Shown here: piece after piece, positions 1-12,809 of the stretch
Numbering within the stretch: the first letter of the stretch is position 1
Layout: each line of letters opens with the position of its first letter
DNA from: Cryptomeria japonica
Lineage: Eukaryota; Streptophyta; Pinopsida; Cupressales; Cupressaceae
Direction of reading: 5' to 3'
Assembly: GCF_030272615.1 (NCBI RefSeq)
Contig: NC_081405.1
Span: forward strand, 603,613,177 to 603,677,176
Length of the DNA stretch: 64,000 nt
Notes under the pieces: model-generated
Databases searched by the model: none
What the model was told of the DNA's origin: nothing
The model's input: the letters and a program-made list of their open reading frames with translations, nothing else
Translations under genes and position numbers: made by a program

Positions 1-376
1 TGATACAATGACCATTAAGGGAGGGTATTAGAATATTTAATTCTTTTAGTCAATTATCTTTTTAGTGGTTCTATTAATGGTCATTTAGTTAGTCATTTAT
101 CTTTTTAGTTCGCCATCTTACTTGTCGACTTATTTAGCTTTTTGCTTTTTAGTTCATTAAGTGAAACTATTGCTTCTTTTATAAGAACGCATAGTTTGCT
201 TTTTAGATTTTAGCTTTTAGCTTTCTTTAGTGCTTTAAGTATTTTAGCTTCATGTTGAAGCTTTACTTTAACAGTTCGTTCTTTTTAGAACACAGTCTTG
301 TAATTCCTTTATATACGCTTGTATATACATTATTGATTATAATTCAATATCATTCGATTATTGATTAGATTATTTT
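1..376. other. Unassigned T-rich DNA
   Basis: T-rich sequence with repeated short blocks of the form CTTTTTAG. It lies just past the 3' end of the decayed hAT transposase gene on the minus strand and may be that element's 3' flank. No terminus was recognised. Confidence 0.3.
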
Positions 377-3300
377 TCATGCCACTTCACTCCTGTTGGG
401 TGCATCATGTGTAAGTGTCTCATCATCATCATCTATAGTGACTCTAGCAAGCTCTTGAATAGATCCATCCAAGTTGGTACACTCAAGGGCTATATCCCAA
501 TGCTTCGTTAACACATCCTTGTAGTGCTCTTGCTTGTGTGAGAGAAGATGCAAATTGGAATTAAAATAAACCAAGCCTTCAACACGTTTTGCAGACAACT
601 AGTTACAATTCACTAAGTGGATAAAGGGGCATGTACTCCAATTCTATTCAACGGAAGAACTTGCAACATGTTGAAATTTGAGAGATAACCAACACAACTT
701 AAAAATAAAAAAGGCAAAATAAATTAAAGAATTCTAAGTACTAAAGTCTATAATACAAATGTCAAAAAATAAATAATACTTGTTATAGAAGCTTGATTGT
801 AAGAGGTTGGAGGAACAATTAATCATGCCCATGGAGGTACCACAATGTACAAGCATCGAGGGTGTATAAGACTTGAAAAGCACAAGGACTATGACTCATC
901 TTGAGTATTCGCATTGTGTTGTCATTGATGTCAACCGGTATAGGATGGCTACAGGTATAAGAGATGTATGTGCAGCACTGTCATTGATGCATACCAGATG
1001 TGATGTCTTTGATGTCACCTAGCTTAAGCAGGTCACCGGTAAGAGAGGGAATGTCATTCAGCACAATGGCCATTGGAGTCACCGGTACACAAGTTAGTGT
1101 TTGACTTGTGTTGAAGATATGGACAAGAGCCCGGTATGACATAACAACCGGTAAATGATGACATCTGCAAGAGAGCAAGATGTTGGTCGGTTGATTGTGA
1201 TGAAGAGGAGGAATGTTATCTAAATCACATCAACATCGGAGGTGAAGTATGTACAGGTCACCGGTATGCTGTGTGGATGACAATCAGCAAGACTCCCACC
1301 GGATAAAGATGCAAGTCACCATTTGAAGATAAGACTGACAGTGAATGTGCCCCAACCGGATCACATGCGTCTGTTTGAAGATATGCTGCTCAAATAGGCA
1401 AGCCATATTGGTGCATTGCAGGATGCAGATGACAAGGATCCACTCTCTCCGGTAAGTAGAGCTTATCTCCTATTATGCATGAAATGCATCATAGTTCTTG
1501 GAGATGAGATAACAAAGTTAAAGGCAAGTGATTGAAGGCCCACACCGGATGAACTGGTAAAACACTAAGTTGCCTTAGGTGCATGAGATCAAAGATGTGC
1601 ACCGGATCAGCCTGAAAGACATGATGAGTTGCCGGTACAAAGATTGAAGGATATGGTTGTCACTTTGACAAACATGTTAATAGCAGAACCGGTCAAATGA
1701 TGAAGGCAAAATTGGAACAGTTGCAGATAGAGGACATTGTCCGATTGAAGATAGAGTTTGTTGAAGGTTGATGAAATGGTGTCATCAAGGTGGTTACCGG
1801 TAAGTATGTCCACCGGTAAAGCTGACAAGGTGCAGAGGTGTTAAGCTCTCATATGATGAAGATGTGCATAAGGTAAGTTAGCAAGTGGGCTAACCGATTG
1901 AGTGTTACGCCAGAAGAGAAGCAGAGTGCAAGGTCGAAAGCAAACCGGTTAGGGTTTAACCAGCAAGGTTTGTGAACCGGTAGATGAATCCGGTTCTGAA
2001 GTTGGTCGATGATCCTATCCAGACCGACACAGATGACCTAGCAAAGGTGGATGTCGACAAAGTGGTCACGTGGAGTTGAAGTGGCAAGCATGCATGCACA
2101 AGTCGGCATGTTGAGTTGGTAAAGTGTTAGGCGGCAACGTAGATGGTGACAGGTCGACATTTATGTCGACTGCGTGATTCACGGGATGTGCAGCAGAGGT
2201 TTGCAGCTCGAGGCCAAATGGACAACTGAGTTCCAGGACAGACTGATTGACTAGATCGAAGTAGGTGAAGGATAACGCCTAACCATTCTTGGTGATCGAC
2301 CAAGAAATCAGCCGACAGGTTAAAAGCAAGTTGCTAAATGAGGAAGGCGTGTTCTGGAAGGCACGACAATGGTGGGATTGATTGATGAGTTGCAATTCAT
2401 CAATCAAAGAGATCAGATCCGATAAGATCTAATTGGATTTGGTTTGCCTCGAGATCAATGAAGAAACCCTAACCGCCCAAAGTTTGAATTGGTTTTTTGC
2501 TGGAAAACCAGTTTATAAATATGCAAGCCAAAATCTATGAAGGTTGCCGCTGAATGAGAAAGTGTTGCTGAATGTGAGAGGAGAAATCAGTCAAGTACGA
2601 AAAAGACAATCTGAGAAGAGACTGAGTGTGAGAAAGAGAGAATCGGGTTGAAGGGTTCAACTGGCATCAGTGAGGCTACCGATAGTCAGCCATTGAGTCT
2701 GACAGAGGAGTAAATCGGTGGTGACCATACCGGCAAAGAAGAGTTGCAGAAGACTGCAGAGAAGGCAAGCTAAGAACCGGCGGGAATCAGATGGTAGACA
2801 TTTGACTAAGTTATCAAGACCAGTGGTGGAGAGCAGCAGTGTAGCAGAGAGAAGAGAGAACCGGCAGAGTGCAGAACCGGCAGAGAAGAAGAACAGGCTG
2901 AACCAGCAATGGTGCAGCAGAGAGCGAGTTGCAGCAGGAGATAAGGTTGCTGCGGTGAGAAGGTGAGCAGAGAACCGGCAGTGAACTGGATAGAAGATCC
3001 GGTGAAGAGATTTGCAAAAGAGTTACAAAGTTCATTTGTAACAAGGCTATTACTTTTGTAATTGATTATGTTTCTTGAAGATTACTGAGTTGGAGCTCGG
3101 TGCAGGGGTTGGTGATCCTTGGGTTGGTTCCCTAAATCAGGGGTTGGTGCTCCTTAGGTTGGTGCCTTAAACATTGTAATCAGAGTTTCATTGTGAGGGT
3201 GGATTGGAGCACTAGACTCCAGCAACATTTCTCACCGAGGTTTTTCCCATCTTGGGTTTTCCTCGTATATGTTGGTGTTATGTGATGTCCCTTTCATGTG

Positions 3301-3742
3301 TGATTGTATTTGTGACAGTCTCCCATCTAACCGTTAAGTCTACTTTCTGTTAGATCTGCAAACCGGTATACACACATACGTTGAAAAATGAAAAGTTTGT
3401 AAATCACTGATTCACCCCCCCTCTTAGTGACTCATTGTGTTTAACATTGAGATGAACAAGCCAAACTCTTTCCTAACATGTTCCACCACTTTCTGATCTA
3501 AGAAGAGTCTTCTGAATGCTCGCTTGTACCCATTAGCAACTTCACTATCTCTATATGGTGGAGTTCTCCTAGGCAAAGCAAGCATCTAAGAGTTATAGTA
3601 TTTAAGAGATAATGCATATGCAAGGAGGTGCAATGGTGTGTTCATCCTATTCTAGCGATGATGAATGATTTTTCCCACACTCGAAAAAATGTTTCTTCGG
3701 GGTCATTCTCTTTTTGTGCTATTATGCCCTTTATTTTTTCTA
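377..3742 (-). pseudogene. hAT transposase pseudogene, C-terminal half, split by a solo LTR
   Basis: Minus-strand remnants lie at 3742-3452 and 905-377. The first holds EKIKGIIAQK followed, after a frameshift, by NTPLHLLAYAL and a block with RDSEVANGYKRAF, matching the central part of plant hAT transposases. The second holds LHG..LFLQPLTIKLL and, after a probable intron (about 663-779), SSSVE-stop-NWSTCPFIHL and VYFNSNLHLLSH, which is the hAT C-terminal dimerisation region. Several in-frame stops and frameshifts are present. The two parts join exactly once the solo LTR at 906-3446 and one copy of its TTGAG duplication are removed. The N-terminal half is cut off by the LTR that ends at 3743. 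Confidence 0.8.
906..3446 (+). mobile_element. Copia-type solo LTR (2.5 kb)
   Basis: Flanked by a perfect 5-bp duplication TTGAG (901-905, 3447-3451). The 3' end has the C-rich track before a terminal ACA common in large Ty1-copia LTRs. The first two bases are TA, probably a decayed TG. The stretch ATTGATGTCAA near the start is shared with the LTR at 49321. No internal retrotransposon region is present, so this is a solo LTR. It is unusually rich in the motif ACCGG(T/A). Short ORFs inside it are not considered genes. Confidence 0.8.
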
Positions 3743-4809
3743 TGTAATAACCACCCCTGATTTTATTTTATTTTTTGTGTTTGCAAGTTTGGAAACAATG
3801 TGAAATGGTTTTCTGATTGTGTGATTTCAGATTTCACTCACAATGAACATACATAGAACATAATGGTTGCAAATGAGATAGAAGCAAAGTGCATTTAATC
3901 AAATAGTTCACCATTTTTTATCAATTTCATTCAGTAAACTAAAATCAGATTCAATGAAGTGCAGACCTGAAAATGCATTCTCTCGAATTTTCTTTAGCTT
4001 GCATTAATAAACTCCTTGATATTAAGCATTGCATCTATGAAACATTACATCATTAAAATACCTCTTATTGGAAGCCAAATCAGTCAATCTTAGGTCTGAT
4101 AGAGAGGCAGATTTGAAACAGTTACCAAAAAGGACTAAGCAGAGTCTTCAAGTGACTGAAATATCGTTCCAAGTGGCTGCTATAATGCCAATATCACCGT
4201 CTAAACTTGCAACCAAACCATTAAAACCACTCAGAAATGAATGTCAACAACTCAGAGAACCTGCAAGATTCTCTGCTGTAACAATTTGGTACACTTTTCC
4301 TTCGACAGCTAGCTTCACAACACCTCCAAACTCTCTCTAATCACCACCGAATACCTCCAAACTCCTGCAACCTCTTCACTCATGCTAGATGCCACATATG
4401 GTAGTGTAAAGTGGAAAATTCGGGGGCTTAGCAAATTCGCCACTTGGAAGAAGGAAATCACTAAGCCGATTTTCACTTGGAGAACTTTACATTCAAAAGA
4501 GGGGGATGAATCTACTAGATCCAAACCTAAATTATGCAAGGACTGAGTACTAAGTAGATTGGTTGTGTTTGAAATGTGTTTGACCCTCTTTTGTAAGTTA
4601 AATAAGTAAAGTGCTGGAATTGAAGACAAAATAGGCAGAAACAGTGAGCTATAGATTCGGGATTCAGTCGTGCACCTGAAACTGAGAAGTTTGAGATGAT
4701 TAGGAGCTGCTCTGCAAAATCTGCCAAAAGTTGCAGGGGCCATGCGTCTAGACCAGGTCACCCCCAACTTGGTCCTCCAAACTTTTCGCGCGTCGAAAAG
4801 GGTATTTTC

Positions 4810-6080
4810 CTATGTTACCCCAAGTTTCCGGGACGGGGGGACGGGGGGACAAGGGGACGAGTTTCCAGGACCGCAATTTTTTTTGCCAAATTTGGGGACG
4901 GGGGGGGACGGCAAAGGGGACGGGCTATATAAAATATAGGGAAAGTTTAAAATATATAGGAAAATTCTAAATGTTCATATGAAAACATGGATAAAGCATG
5001 CATCTATACATTATATTCATATGAAAGCATGGATATAGCATGTGTATGATACTATGAAAACATTTTAGAATGCAAACATCGAACATACAACATTATCAAT
5101 AGACTCAATACTCAATATGCACTCATAATTCAGAATTTCAATTCATTCACATTGTCAATATGCATATCATAATAGATATTAAAGAAACAACATACAAAAT
5201 GCCCAAAGGATACATTGCTGCCATATTGTTTCATTGTCAATTGCGATATGGAAATCAAAATAGTACTAAGTAAATACTAAAAAGCAAAGTATAATATTTA
5301 TTATTTAATATTTTATTATTTAATTTATTTTCTATTTATAAATTTTTAAATTTATAATATGAATTAATTTAAAATTATAAATATTTGATATGAATTGATA
5401 AATTTAATGTTGCCTTTTAATTTTTGATAGAGTGCCCATGTTAGAAAAATATAGATAGTCGTATTTTGATTTCATAACTATTCAAATTCAATAATAAAAA
5501 AATTCATAGTCGTTTTTTAAATTTTTTCAATATAGAGGGCCCATGTTAGAAAAATATAGATAGTCGTATTTTCAATAATTTTTTATAACTATTTTGAAAA
5601 ATTTGAATTGATAGAGGGCCCATGTTAGAAAAATTTAAAAAAATTGAAAATCGTTTTTTAATTTTTTTCAATATAGAGGGCCCATGTTAGAAAAATATAG
5701 ATAGTCGTATTTTCAATAATTTTTTATAACTATTTTGAAAAATTTGAATTGATAGAGGGCCCATGTTAGAAAAATTTTAAAAAATTGAAAATACGACTTT
5801 TTTTTTTTTTTTTTAATATTTTTCCCTAGCCCTAAATGTGAGGGACGTCTAGCCGTCCCCAGGATGTCCCCAATCCATCCCCAGCCATCCCCGGGACGTA
5901 CGGACGTCCCCCACAGCTAGGGAAGTCGTCCCCCCATTTCAGGGACGCCCCCTCAAAATTCTGACAATTTGGGGACGGGGGGGGGGGGGGGACGTCCCCT
6001 GGCTGTCCCCAAGTCCCCGAAACGTCCCCGGGACTGGGACGGGGGTTTTCAGGTAGGGGACGCGTCCCCGAGTTTCGTAG
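4810..6080. mobile_element. Non-autonomous hAT element A
   Basis: 1271 bp with a perfect 8-bp duplication GTATTTTC (4802-4809, 6081-6088). The left end is CTATGTTACCCCAAG; the right end read inward is CTACGAAACTCGGGGACG. Both subterminal regions are packed with GGGACG or its complement, like the transposase-binding subterminal repeats of hAT elements. The middle is AT-rich with tandem units beginning GGGCCCATGTTAG. No coding capacity. It is the same family as element B, in the opposite orientation. Confidence 0.88.
5425..5810. repeat. Tandem repeats inside hAT element A
   Basis: Four to five partial copies of a unit starting GGGCCCATGTTAGAAAAAT, alternating between two variants so that the higher-order period is about 160 bp. 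Element B carries fewer units, so copy number has changed since the two elements diverged. Confidence 0.7.
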
Positions 6081-6649
6081 GTATTTTCTTCTCTGTAAAT
6101 AAAGCTTAATTCCCAAAGTACAGTTGCGCACCTACTTCCTACACAGAAAGAAGAAGAAAGGGGTTGGGAATAGGGGTTTGCCTAAATCAAACCCCGGTTT
6201 GGAATCAACCTTGAAAGAAATGCTGCAAATGCTTGATATAAATGATGGAAAGGTATACCTTCAGATCTACAATAGATGATGATGATGCTTTGCTTCTTAG
6301 ATGTAATCACATATGTTGTATGAAATGGCATGAACATGAGAAAACGCTAACACACACACATGCTTGCAAATGAAGGATGTAATGTTGCTCCAATGGATAG
6401 ATGAAGAATATGTAGCCTTGAGGAATGCTAGAATGTTTGATGCTTGAATGCTTGAGATTCAATTCTGCCTTCATGAATGTATGCAAATGAGAGGGGAAGA
6501 CCTCCTTATATACCTACCTGTCGTCAAACATTTAAATTTCTGACATAGGCCAACATGGGGGATTTATTTCCCAATCAAATTTGAGATAGGGCCTAGGGGC
6601 CAAACTAGGGCCTCATTAGGGAGGATCGGGGCGCAATTTGGGTCAAGAT

Positions 6650-7685
6650 CTACGGAACCCGAGGACGCATCCCCTACCTGAAAAACCCCCGTCCTAGTCC
6701 TGGGAACGTTTCGAGGACTTGCCTGGCCACCCCCCCCCCCCCCCCCTCCCCCAAATTGTCAGAATTTTGAGGGGAACTCCCCAAAACAGGGGGATGGCTT
6801 CCCTAGTTGTGGGGGACGTACGGACGTCCTGGGGACGGCTGGGGACGGTTTGGAGATGTCTCAACCGTCCCGGGGACGGCTAGACGTCCCCCACATCTAG
6901 GGCTAGGGAAAAATATTATAAAAAAAAAAAGTCGTATTTTCAAAAAAAAAAAAATTTCTAACATGGGCCCTCTATATTGAAAAAATTTTAAAAACGACTA
7001 TCAATTTTTTTATTATTGAATTTGAATAGTTATGAAATCAAAATACGACTATCTATATTTTATTATTTTTCTAACATGGGCCCTCTATCAAAAATTAAAA
7101 GGCAACATTAAATTTATTAATTCATATCAAATATTTATAATTTTAAATTAATTCATATTATAAATTTTAAAATTTATAAATAGAAAATAAATTAAATAAT
7201 AAATATTATACTTTGCTTTTTAGTATTTACTTAGTACTATTTTGATTTCCATATCGCAATTGACAATGAAACAATATGGCAGCAGTGTGGCCTTTGGGCA
7301 TTTTGTATGTTATTTCTTTAATATCTATTATGATATGCATATTGACAATGTGAATGAATTGAAATTCTGAATTATGAGTGCATATTGAGTATTGAGTCTA
7401 TTGATAATGTTGTATGTTCGATGTTTGCATTCTAAAATGTTTTCATAGTATCATACACATGATATATCCATATTTTCATATGAATATAATGTATAGATGC
7501 ATGCTTTATCCATGTTTTCATATGAACATTTAGAATTTCCCTATATATTTTAAATTTTCCCTATATTTTATATAGCCGTCCCCTTTGCCATCCCCCCCCC
7601 CCCGTCCCCAAATTTAGCAAAAAAATTTGCCGTCCCGGAAACTCATCCCCCCGTCCCCCCATTCCGGAAACTTGGGGTAACATAG
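6650..7685. mobile_element. Non-autonomous hAT element B
   Basis: 1036 bp with a perfect 8-bp duplication GTCAAGAT (6642-6649, 7686-7693). Its left end CTACGGAACCCGAGGACG matches the right end of element A, and its right end read inward is CTATGTTACCCCAAG, so it is inverted relative to A. The two elements form an imperfect inverted repeat of roughly 1 kb arms around 6089-6641. Confidence 0.88.
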
Positions 7686-8937
7686 GTCAAGATCAAGAGC
7701 TATGCAAGGTGTAAGATAGAAAAATGAAGTTTGGTTGCATAGGGGAAGCATAAACAGGTCCTAATCAAGCATGGGGGTGAGACCGATAAGGTGAGGGCCC
7801 AAAATGCAGTCAAAATTGCAAGGGGTGCAATTTTAGGATGCTACAGGTAGATTTTCAGACCTCCAAATATTGCAGATTTAAAACTCAAACTGAACTTTCA
7901 ACCCCTCAAAGTTATGAGCAGAAATATGAAGAACAATATCTCTGAAAAAAGCACACCAGCACTCGGCAAAATCACCAAAACCCTACCAATCACGAACAAC
8001 ACTTCAAAAGGGAACACCGCACACAATAACCACAATAGCCACATTAAAGTATTGTAAATATCGTCATTCTAATTCCACCAAAATGATAGAAATCATGAAC
8101 TCTATGAATACCAATGTGATCCCTGAAGTAGAATTGCTCCTTCCAGCTAGGGTGGATCTCTCACCACCAAAACCATCAAGAAAAGATGAGGGTTTTCATC
8201 CTCAACTAGCAGAAAATAAACCCTAGAAACAATCCAGCAACATCCTATTATGTTATCAAAAGAAAGATCCCCAAATGAGAGCCCAAGAGGTGATTATATA
8301 GGAGAGGTAAGGAAATTAGGGCAACCAGATTTGAAATTACTTTTCCATCCAAGAAACTTCACACCCATTCATGAGACTTTTTAATTTATTTTTAATTTCA
8401 TATGCCTCCCTTCCTAGGCATCCACTTTTTGGAGGCTAAGATTTAGCCTTTAAAAAAGATAAATTTCTTAATTCATGGCATCCCATTAAGACATAAAAGG
8501 TCACCCTTCTAAAACAATGTTGTGCAACTAGGCCAAGGGGTACAAGTTGCTTAAGTCATAAAGTGACAATATAAGAGTCTTGGGTAATTAAATCAAAATA
8601 TATTTCTCTGAACATAATAAAACTTCACCAAACGTTCAAATATGAAATATTAGACTACTAAAAATAGTGTGTCCAAACACCAAATTGGCCCAAACTGAGA
8701 TACACTGAGACTCACTATAAATAGTAAGTGCTAAAAATGGCCATTGCTATATATACATACTAAAAATAGTAAGTCTCGAACAAGTTGTCTGAAATCACTC
8801 CAGAAAATGTCAATCATCTCCATTAATCCATATGAACATACGGGTGACATCGAAAAACACCTTTGATTTTGTTGACACCAATCCAGAAAGCCACCACTAG
8901 ATGCACTACAAGATAACTAGAAAATGGGGACATGACA

Positions 8938-11807
8938 GTCCGCCCTTCCCAACGATTGCTTGTCCTCAAGCAATGCCAAAGCAACTCCACAATCACTAGA
9001 TTGATCTAGATAGTAATCAAGAATGATCCCATGGTCCCAAGTCATCCTAGGAAATCTATAGTACCATCTTCTGAAAAAACTATCCTACAAGCCAAAAAAA
9101 ATGGCCTTCTAAATACCTCTTGAAAGAAGAGCAATCATATACTGCACCAACTCTATCAACACCTCAAAAAATTGCTCTTTGAAAAAATTAAACTAGAACA
9201 ACATAGGAGTAAAGTCCAATAAGCCAACATTTTGCTTCCTCATCCTCAACTGCAAACCCAAGTGGTTTGAGGGTTCCAAAACAATCTCTAGAGAACCACC
9301 ATGCTAACATTGCACCACTCTGATCACAACATGAAACATCTCCTACTGAGACATACCAATAAGATCCATAGCTGCAATCCCAATAACTAACATGATCCTG
9401 AGCAACTCAAAGAAATATCTGCTCAGCCCAAAACCATAATCCTCAATATATCTCCTCATGAAGCCCCAATCGAGAAGTCAATCTATCACTACCAAGGAGG
9501 GAGATGTTAGCAAAACCAACCCTGAAATCAGCTAACCTTGTAGTAACTTTGTGGTTGCCAACTGAAATCAAATCATCGAAACCTAATCTCCAAGTGTCAA
9601 GGGAAGAAACCCAAGTACTCCCACTAAGCCAACACACTACAATCGACCAATCATCATATGGAGGCATGCAATCAAACACCATGAAACAACTGCAGTGACC
9701 ATTACTTTCCCAAGTAAAAGTGGAAAATAATTGAACTACACTCAGATGATCTCCCTCAACTAGCTGCGCTGGAGAATGCAAGAGCTCAAAATCTATCTGC
9801 CCAAAGACTGAGGTCACCATAAACAATGCAGAAAAGCTAGGACAGCAGTAGACAATCCAAAATCTAATTGAATACATAGGAGTTGAGTATGAAAGTCACT
9901 GAAAAGTCACCTCCTATGATTAAATCATCTCTACCAACCAGCCTCAACCATAAAGAGCTTAATTGTGGGTCTGAAGAAGACACCCAACACATTTGTGTGT
10001 CACGAGCTAATGTCATGTATAGGCTGATCGGAAAGTAGACAGCAGTGCTAACACTCACTGTTACAACTCCAAGGACCTCTAAAAGATGAACCATAGCATT
10101 AAAAAGTTTGCTGTCCTGAACCAACTCCGAAGGTAAATTGTAAAAGCTTACAACACTACCCTTCATAAGGTGAACTCCTTGAGTTTGGTAGGTCTGAAAT
10201 AAACAATAACTAGTGCTGTACATGACTGTAATAAGCAAAGTGCAATCTGATTTAAGTGCTCTACATAGAGGACAACAGCTGCACCATTGGAATCTCCAAG
10301 AATAAGCATGAAAGTTGAGCATTGCAATGCAAAAAAAAACTTGAAAGTGGCGGGAAAACACCTCCAAGCAATCTCCCATGGAGAACCATTACTTCCATGA
10401 TAAAAAAAATTATACAAACTCCCTTGAATGAGAGCAAACCATAAAGTGAAGTGGCTGATCTGCAAACAAACAACAAGCTCCAAACTGAAAAACTGATCTA
10501 TTATTTGCCAAGGGATACTCCAAAAAGTGGCCATACTATCGATGCTCCAATCTTTGCTTAAAATCTCACTCCAATCCATTTGTAAATGAACAAATGGAAT
10601 CACAAGATGGTAAGGAATGAACTATAAATTCTGAAATTTAGATCTTTATCCCTCCAAAAATAACTCCAACTATTCCCAATTAACTCCATCAATTCTTGTT
10701 GAGAATCCCAAGCGTGGATACCCAACCAAGAATGGTTTCCAACCTTCCTAGAAAGATGCACAGCATAGCTCCAAGTACCATCCAAATCAAAATACATATC
10801 ATGGAATATTGTGACTTCTTTGTTAATCCCTTGTATAGCCCATCCATGAAAGCATCTACAACTGAAGTGCAAGGAGCAATTGTTGTCTTCAAAACCAATC
10901 CCAACAAAAGATTAGTATGGTATATTACATCAGTCAATCCAAAGGATGGATTGTCAAGTATGTACATGACATATATATGTCCTCCTTTCTCCAACGCTAC
11001 ATAACACTACATAGGAAACAAGCTGGAAACTACCTTTCCTTACTTCTGTTCTGACAATTCCAGCAAGCTTAAGAACAATGTTTGGAAACCTTTCAAAATC
11101 TGAAGTGTATTAGTCTCTATGAATTAATTCATCCCATGAAGAAGCTACATCACCAACTACATATGTAAGGTATGCATTACTATTGATCAACTCAAACAAT
11201 GTATGACATGGACTTGATGGCCAACTCCAAAACTCAAGACCAAACCTCATGAAAGAATGAAGCAACCCAAAGTGAATATTAACAGGAAAACAACTCTCAA
11301 CTGAATTCATTATTTTGCATACCCAAGTTACCTTTTCCAAACCTCATGTAGTTAGGAATGATGATGCCTCCTAGTTTCATATTATTCCAAATGTAGTCTT
11401 CTTTTATCTCTTCATTTGCACTTTTCATATTGAATGGTCTCCCAAGAGGGTATCCATCCTCCTCATAATGTGAACTAAAATGAGCACCAAGCTGGAAATC
11501 ACACTCCCAATCAAGTTTTGAAGCTTCTCTTGGATCCCATACCTTGCTATCTTCACCAAGTGCAGTGCTACAACCAAGAGTTATTACAACATCCAACTCA
11601 AAAAGAGGATTGTCAATTATCTTCTCAACACCCATCTCAAACAATGGGTTATCAATGGATGCCACAAACTGATTTTGCAATTTAAGTGAACTATTGCTCC
11701 GATGAATACCAAAATCGGAACTATCATACCTATTAGTAATGATTCCATAGCTGTCCCAAATCTCATGTGATTCCTCATTAATAACAATCAAGTATATATT
11801 TTTGATG
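8938..11807. other. Unassigned, probable retroelement internal DNA
   Basis: The first bases (8938-8950) complement a polypurine tract, so the region near 8938 should be the 3' end of the minus-strand gypsy-type element whose LTR is at 3743-8937. Open frames of 70-170 codons occur on both strands, but none shows a domain I recognise and they contradict one another. The longest coherent one (minus, 11791-11297, 164 codons, acidic, with a repeated IDNPLFE motif) could be a decayed extra ORF of a retroelement. Confidence 0.35.
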
Positions 11808-12809
11808 CCTTGAATGGATGATGTAGTGGATTGTTTGAGTGGGGCAAGGTATGTAACAAAAATTGATTTGAAAAGTGGCTACCATCCCATGAGGATACAA
11901 AGGGAGATGAATGGAAATCTACCTTTACAACAAAAGATGGTATGTATGAACGGTTGTTGATGTCATTTGGGTTGACAAATGCTCCCAATACTTTTATGAG
12001 GTTAATGAATGAGGTTATGAAACCCTACCCTAGTAAGTTTACCATTGTGTATTTAGATGATATATTGATTTTTAGTAAAACCAAAGAACATTTGGAGCAT
12101 GTTATGGCACTCTTGCAGAGACTGAAAGAGGAGAAATTATTGGTGGATTTGAATAAAAGTAATTTCGTGAAAGAAGAGTTGGTGTATCTAGAGCTTGTTG
12201 TTTCTAAAGATGCTTTGGAAATGGATCCAAAAAAGGTCAAGGCGATTGTGGATTGGCCTTCAACCCATAGTATGTTTTAAGCTAGAAGTTTCCATGGTTT
12301 GATGAGCTTATATAGGAAATTGATTCGTAATTTTAACGGATTTGTGTAATTATTACCAAAACAATGAAGGGTAATAGGAAATCCGAAAGAGTTTTCTTGG
12401 ATAGTAGCAGCAGAATGGAGTTTCATAATATTAAAGGAGGTCAGCGAACAGCCAGTATTGGTGCTCCCTGATTTTCAAAAAGTGTTCCAAGTTGATTGTG
12501 ATGCCAATGGGACAGCAATCAAAGGAGTTTTATGTCAAGAAGGAAGACCAATTGCAGGTTGGTGATTTGGTAATGGCACATTTGTGAAAGAAAAAGTTCC
12601 CATAGGGAACGTATAATAAACTGAAATGGAAAAAGACAGGGCCTTGCAAGATATTGAGAAAGTTTTCCTCAAATGCTTATGAGATAAAACTTCTAGCTCA
12701 TATTGATATTTCCCGCATCTTTAATGTTGCTGATTTGCATAAGTATTATGGAGGACAATCAACTACAAAAGAGAATTCAAATTCAGATTTTGCGGATGCA
12801 CCTGAGTAG
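11808..12809 (+). pseudogene. Ty3-gypsy pol remnant with internal deletion
   Basis: Reverse transcriptase motifs are clear: [10 protein letters not shown], then after a frameshift [20 protein letters not shown] and the catalytic YLDDILIFS. Following are MSLYRKLIRNF and a block with PVLVLPDF and VDCDANGTAIKGVL, the start of the RNase H region. Near 12560 the sequence jumps to GDLVMAHL and YNKLKWKKTGPCKILRKF, the C-terminal end of a gypsy integrase, so most of RNase H and the integrase core are deleted. It ends with a stop at 12807. Several in-frame stops and frameshifts are present. It is on the plus strand, so it is separate from the minus-strand LTR to its left. Confidence 0.85.

Larger units (their letters stand above)
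4405..7845 (-). mobile_element. Solo LTR carrying two hAT insertions
   Basis: Perfect 5-bp duplications GGTAG lie at 4400-4404 and 7846-7850. On the minus strand it starts TGTAGCATCCTAAAATTGCA and ends CCACTTTACA. Without the two hAT elements and their duplications it is about 1.12 kb. A TATATAAGG promoter box lies near 6504-6514 on the minus strand. It sits inside the gypsy-type LTR at 3743-8937. Confidence 0.82.
3743..8937 (-). mobile_element. Gypsy-type LTR, probably a 3' LTR, interrupted
   Basis: On the minus strand it starts TGTCATGTCCCC at 8937 and ends GGGGTGGTTATTACA at 3743. Its own DNA is 8937-7851 plus 4404-3743 (about 1.75 kb); the rest is an inserted solo LTR. A TATATAA box is visible near 8295. 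A purine-rich tract (minus strand GGGAAGGGCGGAC) abuts the 8937 end, as expected for the polypurine tract of an internal region lying to the right. The flanks TTCTA and GTCCG do not match, so it is not a solo LTR but the 3' end of a larger element whose other end I could not find. Confidence 0.65.

Noticed and set aside
11297-11791. 164-codon minus-strand frame as a host gene
   Set aside because: No recognisable domain, flanked by retroelement sequence; kept only as a possible decayed retroelement ORF.
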